Shown here piece after piece: positions 45,718-54,617 of a stretch of 64,000 nucleotides of DNA. The notes below the pieces were generated by a model, which worked only from the letters and a program-made list of their open reading frames with translations, was not told the DNA's origin and made no database searches. The position numbers were made by a program, and so were the translations under genes. The first letter of the stretch is position 1, and each line of letters begins with the position of its first letter. Source of the stretch: Lentilactobacillus fungorum (lineage in GTDB: Bacteria > Bacillota > Bacilli > Lactobacillales > Lactobacillaceae); contig NZ_BNJR01000010.1 of NCBI RefSeq assembly GCF_016860605.1, positions 124,001-188,000 on the forward strand. The letters run 5' to 3'.

Positions 45718-46617
45718 ATGAAGGATATATTAGTTTTTAAGCACTTAACAAAGCAGTTTGGCAAACGAAGCGTTTTGGATGATCTTTCATTTAATGTTCC
45801 CAAGGGACACATTGTCGGCCTAGTCGGACCAAACGGCGCTGGTAAATCAACAATTATGAAGTGTATTTTGGGCATCTATTCTTATGATCAAGGTGAACTA
45901 TTCTTCGATGGCCAACGGATCACTAAGCATAACGTCAATGAGATGAGCTTAAAGACGGGTGCCTTAATTGAAAGCCCGTCGATCTATCCATTTTTAAGCG
46001 GATTTCAGCATTTTAAGTTGTATTCAGCTAGTAAGGATGAAGTGAATAGAATAGTTGCTTTATTAGGGATGCAGAATTATATTCACCAAAAAGTGACTGG
46101 ATATTCTTTTGGGATGAAGCAAAAGTTAGGAATTGCTCTGGCACTGATTAATCAACCAGAATTAGTTATTCTTGACGAACCAATGAATGGCTTGGATCTA
46201 ATGGCTACGCTGGATCTACGAAATATGATTAAAACAGAAGCGGCTAAGGGCGTAACGTTTATTGTTTCTAGCCATATTTTGAGTGAACTTGAAAAGATTT
46301 CTGATGATATTATCTTGATTAATAACGGAAAACTTGTTTTCCAGACAACTTTACAAGCCTTACGCGGCCTCGGTAAGCGATATTATTTAATTACCACCAA
46401 TGATAATAAGAGGGCTATGGCGCTGCTGGACGCAAAGGGAATTAAGGCCGAGCTACAACAGCATTCAATTAAAATTAATAATTCAAATGACCGGCTAACT
46501 GATTCACTGAAAGTAATATTGACAAACGACCTTCAACTTTGGGACGTAAGTCATGAGGGAATGGATTTGGAGAGTGCAACTTTGCGTTTCATCAAAGGTG
46601 GTGCTGATCATGATTGA
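45718..46617 (+). CDS. ABC transporter ATP-binding protein (BcrA-like)
   Basis: 299 residues. Walker A GPNGAGKST, signature YSFGMKQKLG, Walker B LVILDEPMNGLD, and the H-loop SSHILSE. Followed by a C-terminal accessory domain (residues about 215-299), as in the BcrA/bacitracin-type exporters. The start is the ATG after GGGAAG; GTG 45709 is an alternative. Overlaps the permease gene by 8 bases. Likely self-protection against peptide antibiotics or lantibiotics; substrate unknown. Confidence 0.88.
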   Translation: MKDILVFKHLTKQFGKRSVLDDLSFNVPKGHIVGLVGPNGAGKSTIMKCILGIYSYDQGELFFDGQRITKHNVNEMSLKTGALIESPSIYPFLSGFQHFKLYSASKDEVNRIVALLGMQNYIHQKVTGYSFGMKQKLGIALALINQPELVILDEPMNGLDLMATLDLRNMIKTEAAKGVTFIVSSHILSELEKISDDIILINNGKLVFQTTLQALRGLGKRYYLITTNDNKRAMALLDAKGIKAELQQHSIKINNSNDRLTDSLKVILTNDLQLWDVSHEGMDLESATLRFIKGGADHD

Positions 46618-47377
46618 TTTACTCAGGCAAGAACTTTATAAAATGGTTCATCAAAAGAGTATTCAATTTTCACCGTTGATTTTGTTTAGCCTGATGTTGT
46701 TTGTTGGATTTGCGTCAATCCACACAGGTGATCTAAATGATTATATTTCTCAGGGATTTGCGGCCGCACAGTGGTTGGACATCTTGATTATTATTGCCAG
46801 TGCCAACATTATTTCAATGGAATTTGAACACGGAACAATCAAACATTTAATTGCTCAGCATAATCAAAGATTGTTAATCTATCTTTCTAAAATGATTGTC
46901 ATTGGTATATACTGCGTTGTGCTTCATTTGTGTGCGTTTATTTTTGCAATTGTTGTGAAGTACGCCGTGTATGGAAACAGTTATCCGTTTAGCGCAATTT
47001 ATGACAACCATCAAACGGTCATGCAAAATTTATTGACGAGCATTTTGAGCAATCTTTTTTCATGTTTGTTAGTTGTGACTGTCGTTTTCCTAATTGCGAG
47101 CCTGAGTCGAACAAGTTCAATTGCGGCTGTCGTTGGTGTTCTTTTCATTTTTATGGCGACAGCAGTTTCAAGAATTCTAATTAATACTGTTGGGAGGGCC
47201 TTGCCAAGTATTAAATGGAATCCTGGTAACATGTTCAATGTGGCTTTTCAGTTTTTAACTCCAGATGTATATCAACAATCAATGTTGACCAACACGCAAC
47301 TGGTCATTGGCAACTTGATTTGGGCGGTTATATTTATTGCCCTTGGATACGGTGCTTTTAAGCGTAAGCGCATATAA
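46610..47377 (+). CDS. ABC-2 type permease partner
   Basis: 255 residues with six predicted membrane segments (for example WLDILIIIASANIISMEFEHGTIKHLIAQ and CVVLHLCAFIFAIVVKYAV). The EFEHGTIKHL box is typical of BcrB/lantibiotic-immunity permeases. The start overlaps the ATPase stop, so they are translationally coupled. Forms the membrane half of the exporter encoded with the XRE regulator. Confidence 0.85.
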   Translation: MIDLLRQELYKMVHQKSIQFSPLILFSLMLFVGFASIHTGDLNDYISQGFAAAQWLDILIIIASANIISMEFEHGTIKHLIAQHNQRLLIYLSKMIVIGIYCVVLHLCAFIFAIVVKYAVYGNSYPFSAIYDNHQTVMQNLLTSILSNLFSCLLVVTVVFLIASLSRTSSIAAVVGVLFIFMATAVSRILINTVGRALPSIKWNPGNMFNVAFQFLTPDVYQQSMLTNTQLVIGNLIWAVIFIALGYGAFKRKRI

Positions 47378-47427
47378 GAATGGCTGTGTGATAATATCAG
47401 CTGATTCTCAAGCGTGGATCTAAATTG

Positions 47428-47464
47428 ACAGATGTTAAGCAGAAATGCCTGACATCTGTTTTTT
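47428..47464 (+). terminator. Terminator of the XRE/ABC operon
   Basis: ACAGATGT pairs with ACATCTGT around a 16-base loop, then T6. Confidence 0.75.
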
Positions 47465-47568
47465 GCAATGGGAGCAAATCTTCTTTGCTAGCTCAGCAGG
47501 ATAGTCTAGAATAATAGCTGATCAATAGAATAGTCAAAAATGATAATAACCATTTGAAGAGGTTAAAA

Positions 47569-48264
47569 ATGAAAACATTAATTCTAATTTCTCATCCAAA
47601 GTTAGCGGATTCAGCTACTCAGGAATTTCTAAAAACAGCTGGGAAATCTCAAACAAACGTAGCATTTGAGTATATCGATGACCTGTATAAGGGAACTAAA
47701 ATCGATATTGTCCAAGAACAGCAGCGACTCATAAAATATAATCGAATGGTTTTTCAATTCCCATTGTATTGGTATTCATCACCAGCAAGTTTGAAGCAGT
47801 ACATGGATGATGTCTTCACCCGAAAATTTGTGGTGGCTAATCATCTGCTGCGGAACAAAGAACTGGGTATTGTAGTGACTTTGGGCGATGCTGAAGCCGA
47901 ATTTCAAGCTGGTGGCAGTGAACACTTCACGATTTCCGAACTGTTGCGGCCATTCGAAGCATTTGCTAATAAGGCGGGGATGACTTATCTCAAGCCGTTT
48001 GTAGTGAGCCAATTTGGCTATCTGGAAGAAGAACAAAAAGAATTGTTATTGGTTGATTATTTGCAGTATGTGAGTGCCCAAATGCCATTGAGTCTGGATA
48101 ATCGGGAGAAATGGTTGGTTGACCAATTGACTCATATGAAACAGGAAAAGTCTGAGGATGACCAGCAGAAGTTAGATCTTATCATCGGTTCAATCGAGGC
48201 CCGGCAAGACCAGCTTGATGATTTGAAAACAAACGTTAAAATGATTCGCGATCAGGAGGAATGA
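47569..48264 (+). CDS. Flavodoxin-fold NAD(P)H oxidoreductase (KefF/MdaB type)
   Basis: 231 residues. N-terminal TLILISHPKLADSATQEFL and QFPLYWYSSPASLKQYMDDVF (near residue 63) define the NAD(P)H:quinone-oxidoreductase family. SLGDAEAEFQAGG-type loop present. It has a C-terminal helical extension of about 45 residues (RHMKQEKSEDDQQKLDLIIGSI...) beyond the usual fold. The ATG after GAAGAGG is preferred to the TTG upstream. Two bases separate it from the small downstream gene. Confidence 0.85.
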   Translation: MKTLILISHPKLADSATQEFLKTAGKSQTNVAFEYIDDLYKGTKIDIVQEQQRLIKYNRMVFQFPLYWYSSPASLKQYMDDVFTRKFVVANHLLRNKELGIVVTLGDAEAEFQAGGSEHFTISELLRPFEAFANKAGMTYLKPFVVSQFGYLEEEQKELLLVDYLQYVSAQMPLSLDNREKWLVDQLTHMKQEKSEDDQQKLDLIIGSIEARQDQLDDLKTNVKMIRDQEE

Positions 48265-48266
48265 GC

Positions 48267-48446
48267 ATGAGTGACACAACGGATTGGTTGACCAAGCAAT
48301 TATCCCAGTTGCAGGAGCAGGAGCCGTCATTTATTAATCGCTCAATTTTAGAAGCCACTAAAGCATTGGTAGCCGAGCAGAATAAACGGATTCGTCAGGC
48401 TCAAGATGAGATTGACGGGCGAATTTGGAGCCCGGATAAGTGGTAG
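48267..48446 (+). CDS. Small helical protein co-transcribed with the oxidoreductase (59 aa)
   Basis: Not recognised. Amphipathic helices (WLTKQLSQLQEQE, ALVAEQNKRIRQAQDEID), no membrane segment. The second ATG is preferred, seven bases after AGGAGG. Tight coupling to the oxidoreductase suggests a partner or accessory role; its helical character matches the extra C-terminal helices of that enzyme. Confidence 0.65.
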   Translation: MSDTTDWLTKQLSQLQEQEPSFINRSILEATKALVAEQNKRIRQAQDEIDGRIWSPDKW

Positions 48447-48710
48447 GGATGCTTCTGGGAGATAAAGTGAGTAAAAATGACTCTTATGTAATGAAATATC
48501 ATCGAGGTAAGAATAATACTTGCACTAAAAAAGCAGCCACCCAAAAGATGACTGCCACGCTTCTTTTGCCGTAGTAGAAGCTGAAGGACATTATTTTGAC
48601 GACGTTAGCCGCCGAATAGCTATGCGAACTCGAAGGCCAATACGGGATTTTATCCCAACTCAATAATGACGTGATCAGAAAATAGTTTCATTCATAACAC
48701 CGGCTTATTT

Positions 48711-49523
48711 TTAGAGTTCGTCCGCCGGGGCCCAGTGATTAATTGGGCCGAATTTATGGCCAACTTGAATTTCATTGGCAATTGCGACATCCACAAACTT
48801 TTTGGCGATTCGAACGGCGGTTTCAATGTCTTCACCCTTGGCCAATTCGGCAGCAATGCAGGCGGATAAACTATCGCCCGTGCCGTTTTTGCGTTCGGTT
48901 GGGTAGAAGTCACCAGTTAACCAGAAGCTTTTGCCAGATTCAAGGAGGATGTAATCTGACACCTTGGTTTGGTTGGGGTCGTGGTGGCTACCCTTTAAGA
49001 CGATATTTTTGGCCCCAAGGCTTCGGAGCTTTTCAGCCGCCGTCTTCATATCATCGTCGGTTTTAATGTCCATCTCAGCCAACTTTTGCGCTTCAAAGAA
49101 ATTTGGCGTGATGACGTCGGCGAGAGGGATTAGTTCATCCCGCAAAGTCTTATAAGCACTCTGTTCCAGCAGCATATTACCATGCTTGGTAGTAATGACT
49201 GGATCAACAACCAAGGGGCCAAAGTCATATTTTTGATAATTCTTGATAACGGTGCGGATTAATTCCGAATCAGAAAGCATTCCCGTTTTGCTTGCCCGAA
49301 CGTGGTAGTCATCAGCCAGGTCTTTGAATTCATTATCAATAAAGGACGTCGGTAAATTGACTGCATCGTGGATCCCGTAACTGTTGCCGGCCACGCAGGC
49401 GGTCATTACGGACGTGCCGTAGACCTTGCGTCTAAAGAAGGTGTGCAGATCTGCCTGCATCCCTGCACTGCCGTCACTGTCTGAACCTGCAATTGTGAGC
49501 GCTTGTGGATATTCGTTTGCCAT
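48711..49523 (-). CDS. Hydroxymethylpyrimidine/pyridoxine kinase (ThiD/PdxK family)
   Basis: 270 residues, ribokinase fold. ALTIAGSDSDGSAGMQADLHTF is the substrate-binding N-terminus and NGTGDSLSACIAAELAKG the ATP/anion-hole motif with the catalytic Asp. PLVVDPVITTKHGN is typical of pyridoxal kinases of this branch. Phosphorylates HMP/HMP-P for thiamine or pyridoxine for PLP; without neighbouring thiamine genes the vitamin B6 role is as likely. GAGGTGAATT before ATG. Confidence 0.9.
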   Translation of the reverse strand: MANEYPQALTIAGSDSDGSAGMQADLHTFFRRKVYGTSVMTACVAGNSYGIHDAVNLPTSFIDNEFKDLADDYHVRASKTGMLSDSELIRTVIKNYQKYDFGPLVVDPVITTKHGNMLLEQSAYKTLRDELIPLADVITPNFFEAQKLAEMDIKTDDDMKTAAEKLRSLGAKNIVLKGSHHDPNQTKVSDYILLESGKSFWLTGDFYPTERKNGTGDSLSACIAAELAKGEDIETAVRIAKKFVDVAIANEIQVGHKFGPINHWAPADEL

Positions 49524-49602
49524 ATTAATTCACCTCATATCGTTTCTTAACTACTAACAATACCATAATTTACGGAAATTGATAGTGAAATGTGAAATAG
49601 AT

Positions 49603-49632
49603 TTGCGTTAGTACCTGCAGGTGTATTATAAT
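49603..49632 (+). promoter_or_regulatory. Promoter of the 40-residue protein gene
   Basis: TTGCGT, 18 bases, TATAAT. A 10-bp palindrome ACCTGCAGGT (49613-49622) occupies the spacer and could be an operator. Confidence 0.6.
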
Positions 49633-49686
49633 AGTTTAGTCTATTGGAATTCTAGAAAAGTAATAAATAATAAGGAGAGTTTAACT

Positions 49687-49809
49687 ATGCGTATTTGTCA
49701 TCCACACGGTGTTCAGGGCCGTCGCCCAATCAACCGTAAAAAAGACCTTAAGCGGAATAAAGAACTAGCAGATTTGCAACACTTCTTGAAGCAAAAGCCT
49801 GCTAAGTAA
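49687..49809 (+). CDS. Small basic protein (40 aa), unknown
   Basis: Begins MRICHPHGVQGRRPINRKKD and ends LKQKPAK; very basic, with a Cys and two His near the start. No membrane segment. It has a near-consensus promoter, AAGGAGAG six to eight bases before ATG, and a strong terminator 4 bases after the stop, all signs of a real, well-expressed monocistronic gene. The charge suggests nucleic acid binding, but that is only composition. Confidence 0.75.
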   Translation: MRICHPHGVQGRRPINRKKDLKRNKELADLQHFLKQKPAK

Positions 49810-49812
49810 GGT

Positions 49813-49853
49813 AAAAAATCCCAGCCGGAGATGATCTTTGGCTGGGATTTTTT
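49813..49853 (+). terminator. Intrinsic terminator
   Basis: AAAAAATCCCAGCC pairs with GGCTGGGATTTTTT around a 13-base loop. Confidence 0.9.
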
Positions 49854-50009
49854 GACGGCTTATTGTATTGGTCTTTGGAGATTCTAGTTGAAAATACTGA
49901 TACGGTGTCTTTGTCAACCACTTCTAAATAAATTCAGAAGCTTGTGAGAATAGTGTTACAGCTATGATTTGCTTAGATACAGCAGGTCTTACGTGCTAGT
50001 TATCAAAGC

Positions 50010-50096
50010 CTTTAATGTCCGCAGGTTACCAGACGGACAAAGGGATGATCCCCTTTGCTAAGATGCTTTTGGCGGCATTGTGGTCGCAAAGATACT
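50010..50096 (-). pseudogene. Possible remnant of a TnpB (IS200/IS605-type) gene
   Basis: On the minus strand, CDHNAAKSILAKGI matches the C-terminal end of TnpB, just after the zinc finger, where DxNAAxNI is conserved. The frame is closed by stops on both sides (TAG four codons before, TAA seven codons after). Only about 20 residues survive. The rest of the 49.86-50.28 kb interval shows no gene. Confidence 0.45.
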
Positions 50097-50281
50097 GCTA
50101 AATTCCCTTCACTCATAACTTTTCGAACCCAATGCATTTATTGAACAATAAGTAACCATTATTCTTGGGTATCTGTGATAACTTGAAAAAGCGTTGTCTG
50201 ATTTTTAATTTAAAAATAAAAAATTAATGGTATTATAATTATACTGATATTGTATTGGAGTGTACAGGAGGATAACGGATT

Positions 50282-50989
50282 ATGATCAAAGTTGCGATAT
50301 GTGATGACATTCCGGAAATGACATCACAAGTTGAGGACTTACTGACAAAGTATGATAGTTCTTTATTTCATTGTGATGTTTTTCTGACCTCGGAAAAACT
50401 AATGAGAAGTCTTGCAAGCACTGATTACGATTTTTTTATTTTAGATATTGAATTACCTGAACACTCTGGCATTGATATCGCAAAACTAATTAGAAAAAGT
50501 AATTATAATGTCCCAATTATTTTCTTAACAAGTTACAGCCAATACATGCCCGAGGTATTTGAAGTTCAGACCTTTGATTATATTATCAAACCCATTAGTC
50601 CAAACACACTGTTTCCAGTATTAGATAAAGTCGTTAAGTATCTGAATCTTGACGATAATCATTTTTCATTTACGTTTAATCGAATTTCGTACAATCTAAA
50701 GTTAAATAATATTATTTTTTTCGAAAAGCGCCGACGGCAGGTGATTATCCATACGCTCACCGGAAACTTAATAGCTAACATGGCAACCACAACGATTTTA
50801 AATAAGTTGGATAATTCGTTTGTACAAGTACACAATTCATTCATTATCAACCCTAGATATGTTCAAGAAATTGGAAACAATTTTGTTATTCTAACCTTTT
50901 CTGATCAATCACAAGAAATCCCAATTAGTCGAAAGTTCAAACACTCGGCACGAGATAAAATAATAACCCAGTTGAGGAACGAAATATGA
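50282..50989 (+). CDS. AgrA/ComE-type LytTR response regulator
   Basis: 235 residues. Receiver domain at residues 1-120 with acidic pair DD (8-9), phosphoacceptor Asp in FFILDIELPEHSG (about 59), and Lys in YIIKPIS (about 108). A LytTR DNA-binding domain follows (about 130-233), with FFEKRRRQVIIHTLTG and FVQVHNSFIINPRYV. AGGAGG before ATG. Overlaps the kinase gene by 4 bases. Expected to bind repeat elements in its own promoter and that of the facing biosynthetic operon. Confidence 0.92.
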   Translation: MIKVAICDDIPEMTSQVEDLLTKYDSSLFHCDVFLTSEKLMRSLASTDYDFFILDIELPEHSGIDIAKLIRKSNYNVPIIFLTSYSQYMPEVFEVQTFDYIIKPISPNTLFPVLDKVVKYLNLDDNHFSFTFNRISYNLKLNNIIFFEKRRRQVIIHTLTGNLIANMATTTILNKLDNSFVQVHNSFIINPRYVQEIGNNFVILTFSDQSQEIPISRKFKHSARDKIITQLRNEI

Positions 50990-52278
50990 TAGTTGACGTC
51001 GTAATCAGACTTTCAAGCTTTATAATTTATGTATTCTTACTAAATTTTTTCTTTTTAGATGGATCTATTGATTTAAAGATTCAGCTTAAAACTATAGTAT
51101 TTGTTTGTATACTTATGATTATTATTGCGCTTAATACGAGTCTCGTCCCTGAAAGTGTTGAGCCGGTTATCAATATTATTGTAACTGTTGGTTTAATAGT
51201 CACAATTGCTAAACATCATAATATTCCAGCGAAGGAAGCAATTTTTTTAACCATTATCTTCTTAGCAATTGACTTCATCTGTGAAACTTTGTCCGTTTCA
51301 CTATTTGAAAGCCTGTTATCACCACAATTTGGTCCTACAAGCTTTTTATTTAAGATAATGACAACAGGAATTACTATGATTGTTGAAATTTTGCTGATTA
51401 TAGGGGCAAAACTTATTTTTTTTAAAAACAAATCCTATTATCAATCATTAACAATACCTGCGCTACTTACACTAAGTTCTATTCCAATTATTTCAGTTAT
51501 GATTTTGTTCAGCTTCTTACTATCCAAGCTTAATATTAACATTCAAAATAATTATTTTGAACTATTTGTCGTTTTGGGTATTCTATACATGAATATTTGT
51601 ATCCTATACCTTTACAATAACTTAACAAGTCACTTGCGGAAAATTAATCAAATAACTCTTCAGAACAATGCTCTGAAAGCCGAAAGAAAGTACATTACTG
51701 AAATAAAAAAAACTCAGAAGACGATTCAATCTATTAGACATGATCTAAAAAATAGGTTCTTGGTCATTCTGGGACTACTTGATCAAAATGATATTGATTC
51801 AGCAAAAGAGTATTTGAATAAGACTCTTGATAGTGTTTCTACACACCAAGTTATGTATTCTGAAGATCCTGTCCTAAATTATATATTGAACGAAAAGAGT
51901 AAAATTGCGAAGAGAAATCATACGCAGTTCAACATTAAAGTATTTGTTTCACACAATATTGAAATTGAAAATGACATCTTCGCAATATTAATTGGAAATC
52001 TAATTGATAATTCATTGGAAGCAGTTGCTCGTCTCTCAGCTGGAAAAAGGCGATCCATTTCCCTCGTTATCAAACAGCTACACAAGAATCTCTTGATAGA
52101 TATATCAAATTATTATGATCCAAAGGAAGTAATCACCAGAAAAAGCCGCCAATATGACGGTTTAGGTACCAATAATGTAAAAACTATCGTTAATGATTAC
52201 CATGGCATTTATAAGCAGTGGACGGAAGGGGCTACTTATCATGTTGACATTGCATTGTTTAATGTTGCTCGTGACTAA
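50986..52278 (+). CDS. AgrC-type sensor histidine kinase
   Basis: 430 residues. Six or seven membrane segments at residues 1-215, then a cytoplasmic kinase. QSIRHDLKNRFLVILGLLDQND contains the phosphoacceptor His. LIGNLIDNSLEAVARLS is the N-box, and KSRQYDGLGTNNVKTIVNDYHG the G-box of the GHKL ATPase. This is the HPK10 class, which senses peptides. No AgrB or AgrD was found, so the ligand may be the product of the facing operon. The 3' end overlaps the convergent CPBP gene by 117 bases. Confidence 0.92.
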   Translation: MIVDVVIRLSSFIIYVFLLNFFFLDGSIDLKIQLKTIVFVCILMIIIALNTSLVPESVEPVINIIVTVGLIVTIAKHHNIPAKEAIFLTIIFLAIDFICETLSVSLFESLLSPQFGPTSFLFKIMTTGITMIVEILLIIGAKLIFFKNKSYYQSLTIPALLTLSSIPIISVMILFSFLLSKLNINIQNNYFELFVVLGILYMNICILYLYNNLTSHLRKINQITLQNNALKAERKYITEIKKTQKTIQSIRHDLKNRFLVILGLLDQNDIDSAKEYLNKTLDSVSTHQVMYSEDPVLNYILNEKSKIAKRNHTQFNIKVFVSHNIEIENDIFAILIGNLIDNSLEAVARLSAGKRRSISLVIKQLHKNLLIDISNYYDPKEVITRKSRQYDGLGTNNVKTIVNDYHGIYKQWTEGATYHVDIALFNVARD

Positions 52279-53139
52279 CTCGTGACTAATGAGGTTATTC
52301 AGAAGAATACAAGTTGTTAATAAAATTACAGTTGTTATAATTCCGCCTTCTATTCCGAAGTTGCCGCCACTCAATATGCTCCGCGTTGGTACTAACTGAA
52401 ATTGAAATAACGATGATGGGAGGGAAAGATTACTTATTTCGCTACCAAATACAACGCCCATAACAAAATTCCATGCACCATGAAGGCTTGCAATTATCCA
52501 GATGTTTTGATGTGAGTAAACAATGAGTGAACATACGATGCTAAATAAGAAAAGATTCGTGATACTCACGATGGATGATCCACCGTTACTAGTATGAGCA
52601 AGTGTAAATATTAGCGAGCTCAATACAATTGATACTTTTATTGAAAATCTGGTGCAAAGTCCAATCATTAGATATCCTCGAAAAATTACTTCTTCACTTA
52701 ATCCTTGTATCATAAAGCCTATTCCATAAATTAATGTATTCAAGAGTGATATGTTTGGAACCCAGATTAACTGAATACTTCCAGTAACTACATTGATGGC
52801 GACAATTACGCAAATAAGCAGACAGCCGATTATTAGTCCCTTATAAGTTTCAGAACCGATATCTTTTCTGGTGATCCCTAAGGAATGTAGACTACGTTTC
52901 TCAATGACATAAGAATATAACACAACTAAAATTAACGAAACACTTGTTGAAAATAGTTCTCCTTTAACAAACCAATTATTTTGAAAGTTCATTTGATCAT
53001 TTGTTCTGTTGAATATCCAGAAAATTCCCAAAAATATTATTTGAGATATTGCTTGAGATGAAAGAATTATTGGTAGTTGCCATACAAGTGACGTTTTCCG
53101 AGTACTAGCCGTTAATTGTATAAGTCTCATGGTCTTCAT
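52162..53139 (-). CDS. CPBP-family (Abi/CaaX-like) intramembrane protease
   Basis: 325 residues, multiple membrane segments. All three CPBP motifs are present: EEVIFRG, FTLAH and HGAWN. In bacteriocin loci such proteins process peptides or give self-immunity. The start is the ATG after GAGGAAACT, 32 bases after the preceding permease gene; longer frames reach back into that gene. The final 39 codons lie antisense to the histidine kinase coding region, so the natural C-terminus may have been extended. It is the last gene of the minus-strand island operon. Confidence 0.85.
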   Translation of the reverse strand: MKTMRLIQLTASTRKTSLVWQLPIILSSQAISQIIFLGIFWIFNRTNDQMNFQNNWFVKGELFSTSVSLILVVLYSYVIEKRSLHSLGITRKDIGSETYKGLIIGCLLICVIVAINVVTGSIQLIWVPNISLLNTLIYGIGFMIQGLSEEVIFRGYLMIGLCTRFSIKVSIVLSSLIFTLAHTSNGGSSIVSITNLFLFSIVCSLIVYSHQNIWIIASLHGAWNFVMGVVFGSEISNLSLPSSLFQFQLVPTRSILSGGNFGIEGGIITTVILLTTCILLNNLISHELVTSNIKQCNVNMISSPFRPLLINAMVIINDSFYIIGT

Positions 53140-53170
53140 AGTTTCCTCGTTGAATGCTTTTACAAAGGAA

Positions 53171-53872
53171 TTATTCGGCATCAGTTTTCTCAATTCGTTT
53201 ACCAAAGACTCTGCCAATAAAGCCAGTAATTAGTAACAACGAAATTGCACAAATAATCATTAGGTTAGCAGTAGTGATGGACAGTATTGCGGTAATATTT
53301 GACACTAGAACTACAAATACAACACTAGAAATTACTGTTGCAACTTTCGATGAGCGTTGGAGTCCAATAAAGACTGACAGTAACACTATAGCCAATGACA
53401 TACTTACAATGATGGTTAGTGTTTGAATACATGCAATCCAATAGTCTAATAATGATCCAACAACTAGTTTTAGAAACATATTAGATGTCATAAAAACAAT
53501 ATTCGCAATTAATACTCCTAAAAATTCTTCACTCGTTATTATTACTGATAATGCAATTAATCTAGTATAAAACAAAGAACTTCGATTTATCGGCAGAAGA
53601 AAGGTTTCATTTTTACCGAATCCAATATAGTTATTAACAATCAGCTTGCTAGCACAAATAGCTCCATAAACAGAAACCACACACATTGTCACAGTTCCAG
53701 ATAAGCTGACAATCCCTGAAAATCTAGTTAACAAACTTCCACTGTCCGATTCGTCAAATTTGCCAACAACAGCAAAAAAGAAAAGAAAAACACACTCAGT
53801 AAAAAATGCGTAAAGGATTATTGACTGCATCTTTTTTTTCATAGCATTGAATTCATGATTGAAATAATTCAT
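53171..53872 (-). CDS. ABC-2 type membrane protein of the peptide island
   Basis: 233 residues with six predicted membrane segments (e.g. MCVVSVYGAICASKLIVNNYI, ACIQTLTIIVSMSLAIVLLSVFIG). NYIGFGKNETFLLPINRSSLFYTR is the cytoplasmic coupling region. It has no ATPase domain; its partner is encoded 16 bases upstream. AAGGAGCC before ATG. Probable export or immunity permease; direction of transport not determined. Confidence 0.78.
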   Translation of the reverse strand: MNYFNHEFNAMKKKMQSIILYAFFTECVFLFFFAVVGKFDESDSGSLLTRFSGIVSLSGTVTMCVVSVYGAICASKLIVNNYIGFGKNETFLLPINRSSLFYTRLIALSVIITSEEFLGVLIANIVFMTSNMFLKLVVGSLLDYWIACIQTLTIIVSMSLAIVLLSVFIGLQRSSKVATVISSVVFVVLVSNITAILSITTANLMIICAISLLLITGFIGRVFGKRIEKTDAE

Positions 53873-53888
53873 AGTTAAGGCTCCTTAC

Positions 53889-54614
53889 TTAGAACGGCTC
53901 ATCCAGGTTCTTAATTTGGTCATTATAGATTTTTCTTATGCCGTCTGAGAACTTTCCATTTATTTGATAGGGCTTTTGGAACCCCCCAATATAGCCTTTA
54001 TTCATAACTGCGATACTGGACACCATGTTTCCGAGGTCTTCGAACACATGACTGGTAACAATAACAATATTAGTCCTTGCAAAATTAATAAGCGTTTTTG
54101 TTATAGATTCAACTGTATCAACATCTAATCCATTAAATGGCTCATCTAAAATAAGAATTTTGGGATGATGTGAAAGTGCAACTGCTAATAAGAATTTTTG
54201 CCTCATGCCTAATGACATAGCGCCTAATTTCATTTTATATGAAATTTGCAAATGAACTTTACTTAACAAGTTATCCCAAGATTGAGGAGGTGTTAATGCG
54301 TAGTAGTAATAATGCTCTTCAAGGACCTCTGATGCAGATCTATTGAGCAAAAATTCTGATTGGGCAAAGACTGAGCCAATATTTTTTAATATTCTGCTGC
54401 GCGTATCAGGTGATAAAGGCGTTTCCTCTATATATATTTCTCCTTCATCAGGTCTTAATAGACCACAGATACATTTCAGTAAAGTAGTTTTCCCGGCACC
54501 GTTTGGACCAATAATCCCATATATTCCTGGCTCATTAATTACTATATCCTCAATATTAATTATCAAATCTCCATTAATGGATTTCTTGAGGTTCTGAAGT
54601 CTTAACTGTTCCAT
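53889..54614 (-). CDS. ABC transporter ATPase, second transporter of the island
   Basis: 241 residues. Walker A GPNGAGKTTLLKCICG, signature variant MSLGMRQKF, Walker B ILILDEPFNGLD, switch His in VTSHVFED. It has no C-terminal accessory domain. AAGGAG precedes ATG; only 3 bases separate it from the upstream permease gene, so it is translationally coupled. Pairs with the permease at 53171. Confidence 0.9.
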   Translation of the reverse strand: MEQLRLQNLKKSINGDLIINIEDIVINEPGIYGIIGPNGAGKTTLLKCICGLLRPDEGEIYIEETPLSPDTRSRILKNIGSVFAQSEFLLNRSASEVLEEHYYYYALTPPQSWDNLLSKVHLQISYKMKLGAMSLGMRQKFLLAVALSHHPKILILDEPFNGLDVDTVESITKTLINFARTNIVIVTSHVFEDLGNMVSSIAVMNKGYIGGFQKPYQINGKFSDGIRKIYNDQIKNLDEPF

Positions 54615-54617
54615 TAA

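Noticed and set aside
50282-52278. A full agr quorum-sensing system
   Set aside because: AgrA and AgrC-like genes are present, but no AgrB protease or AgrD-like peptide was found on either strand around them.
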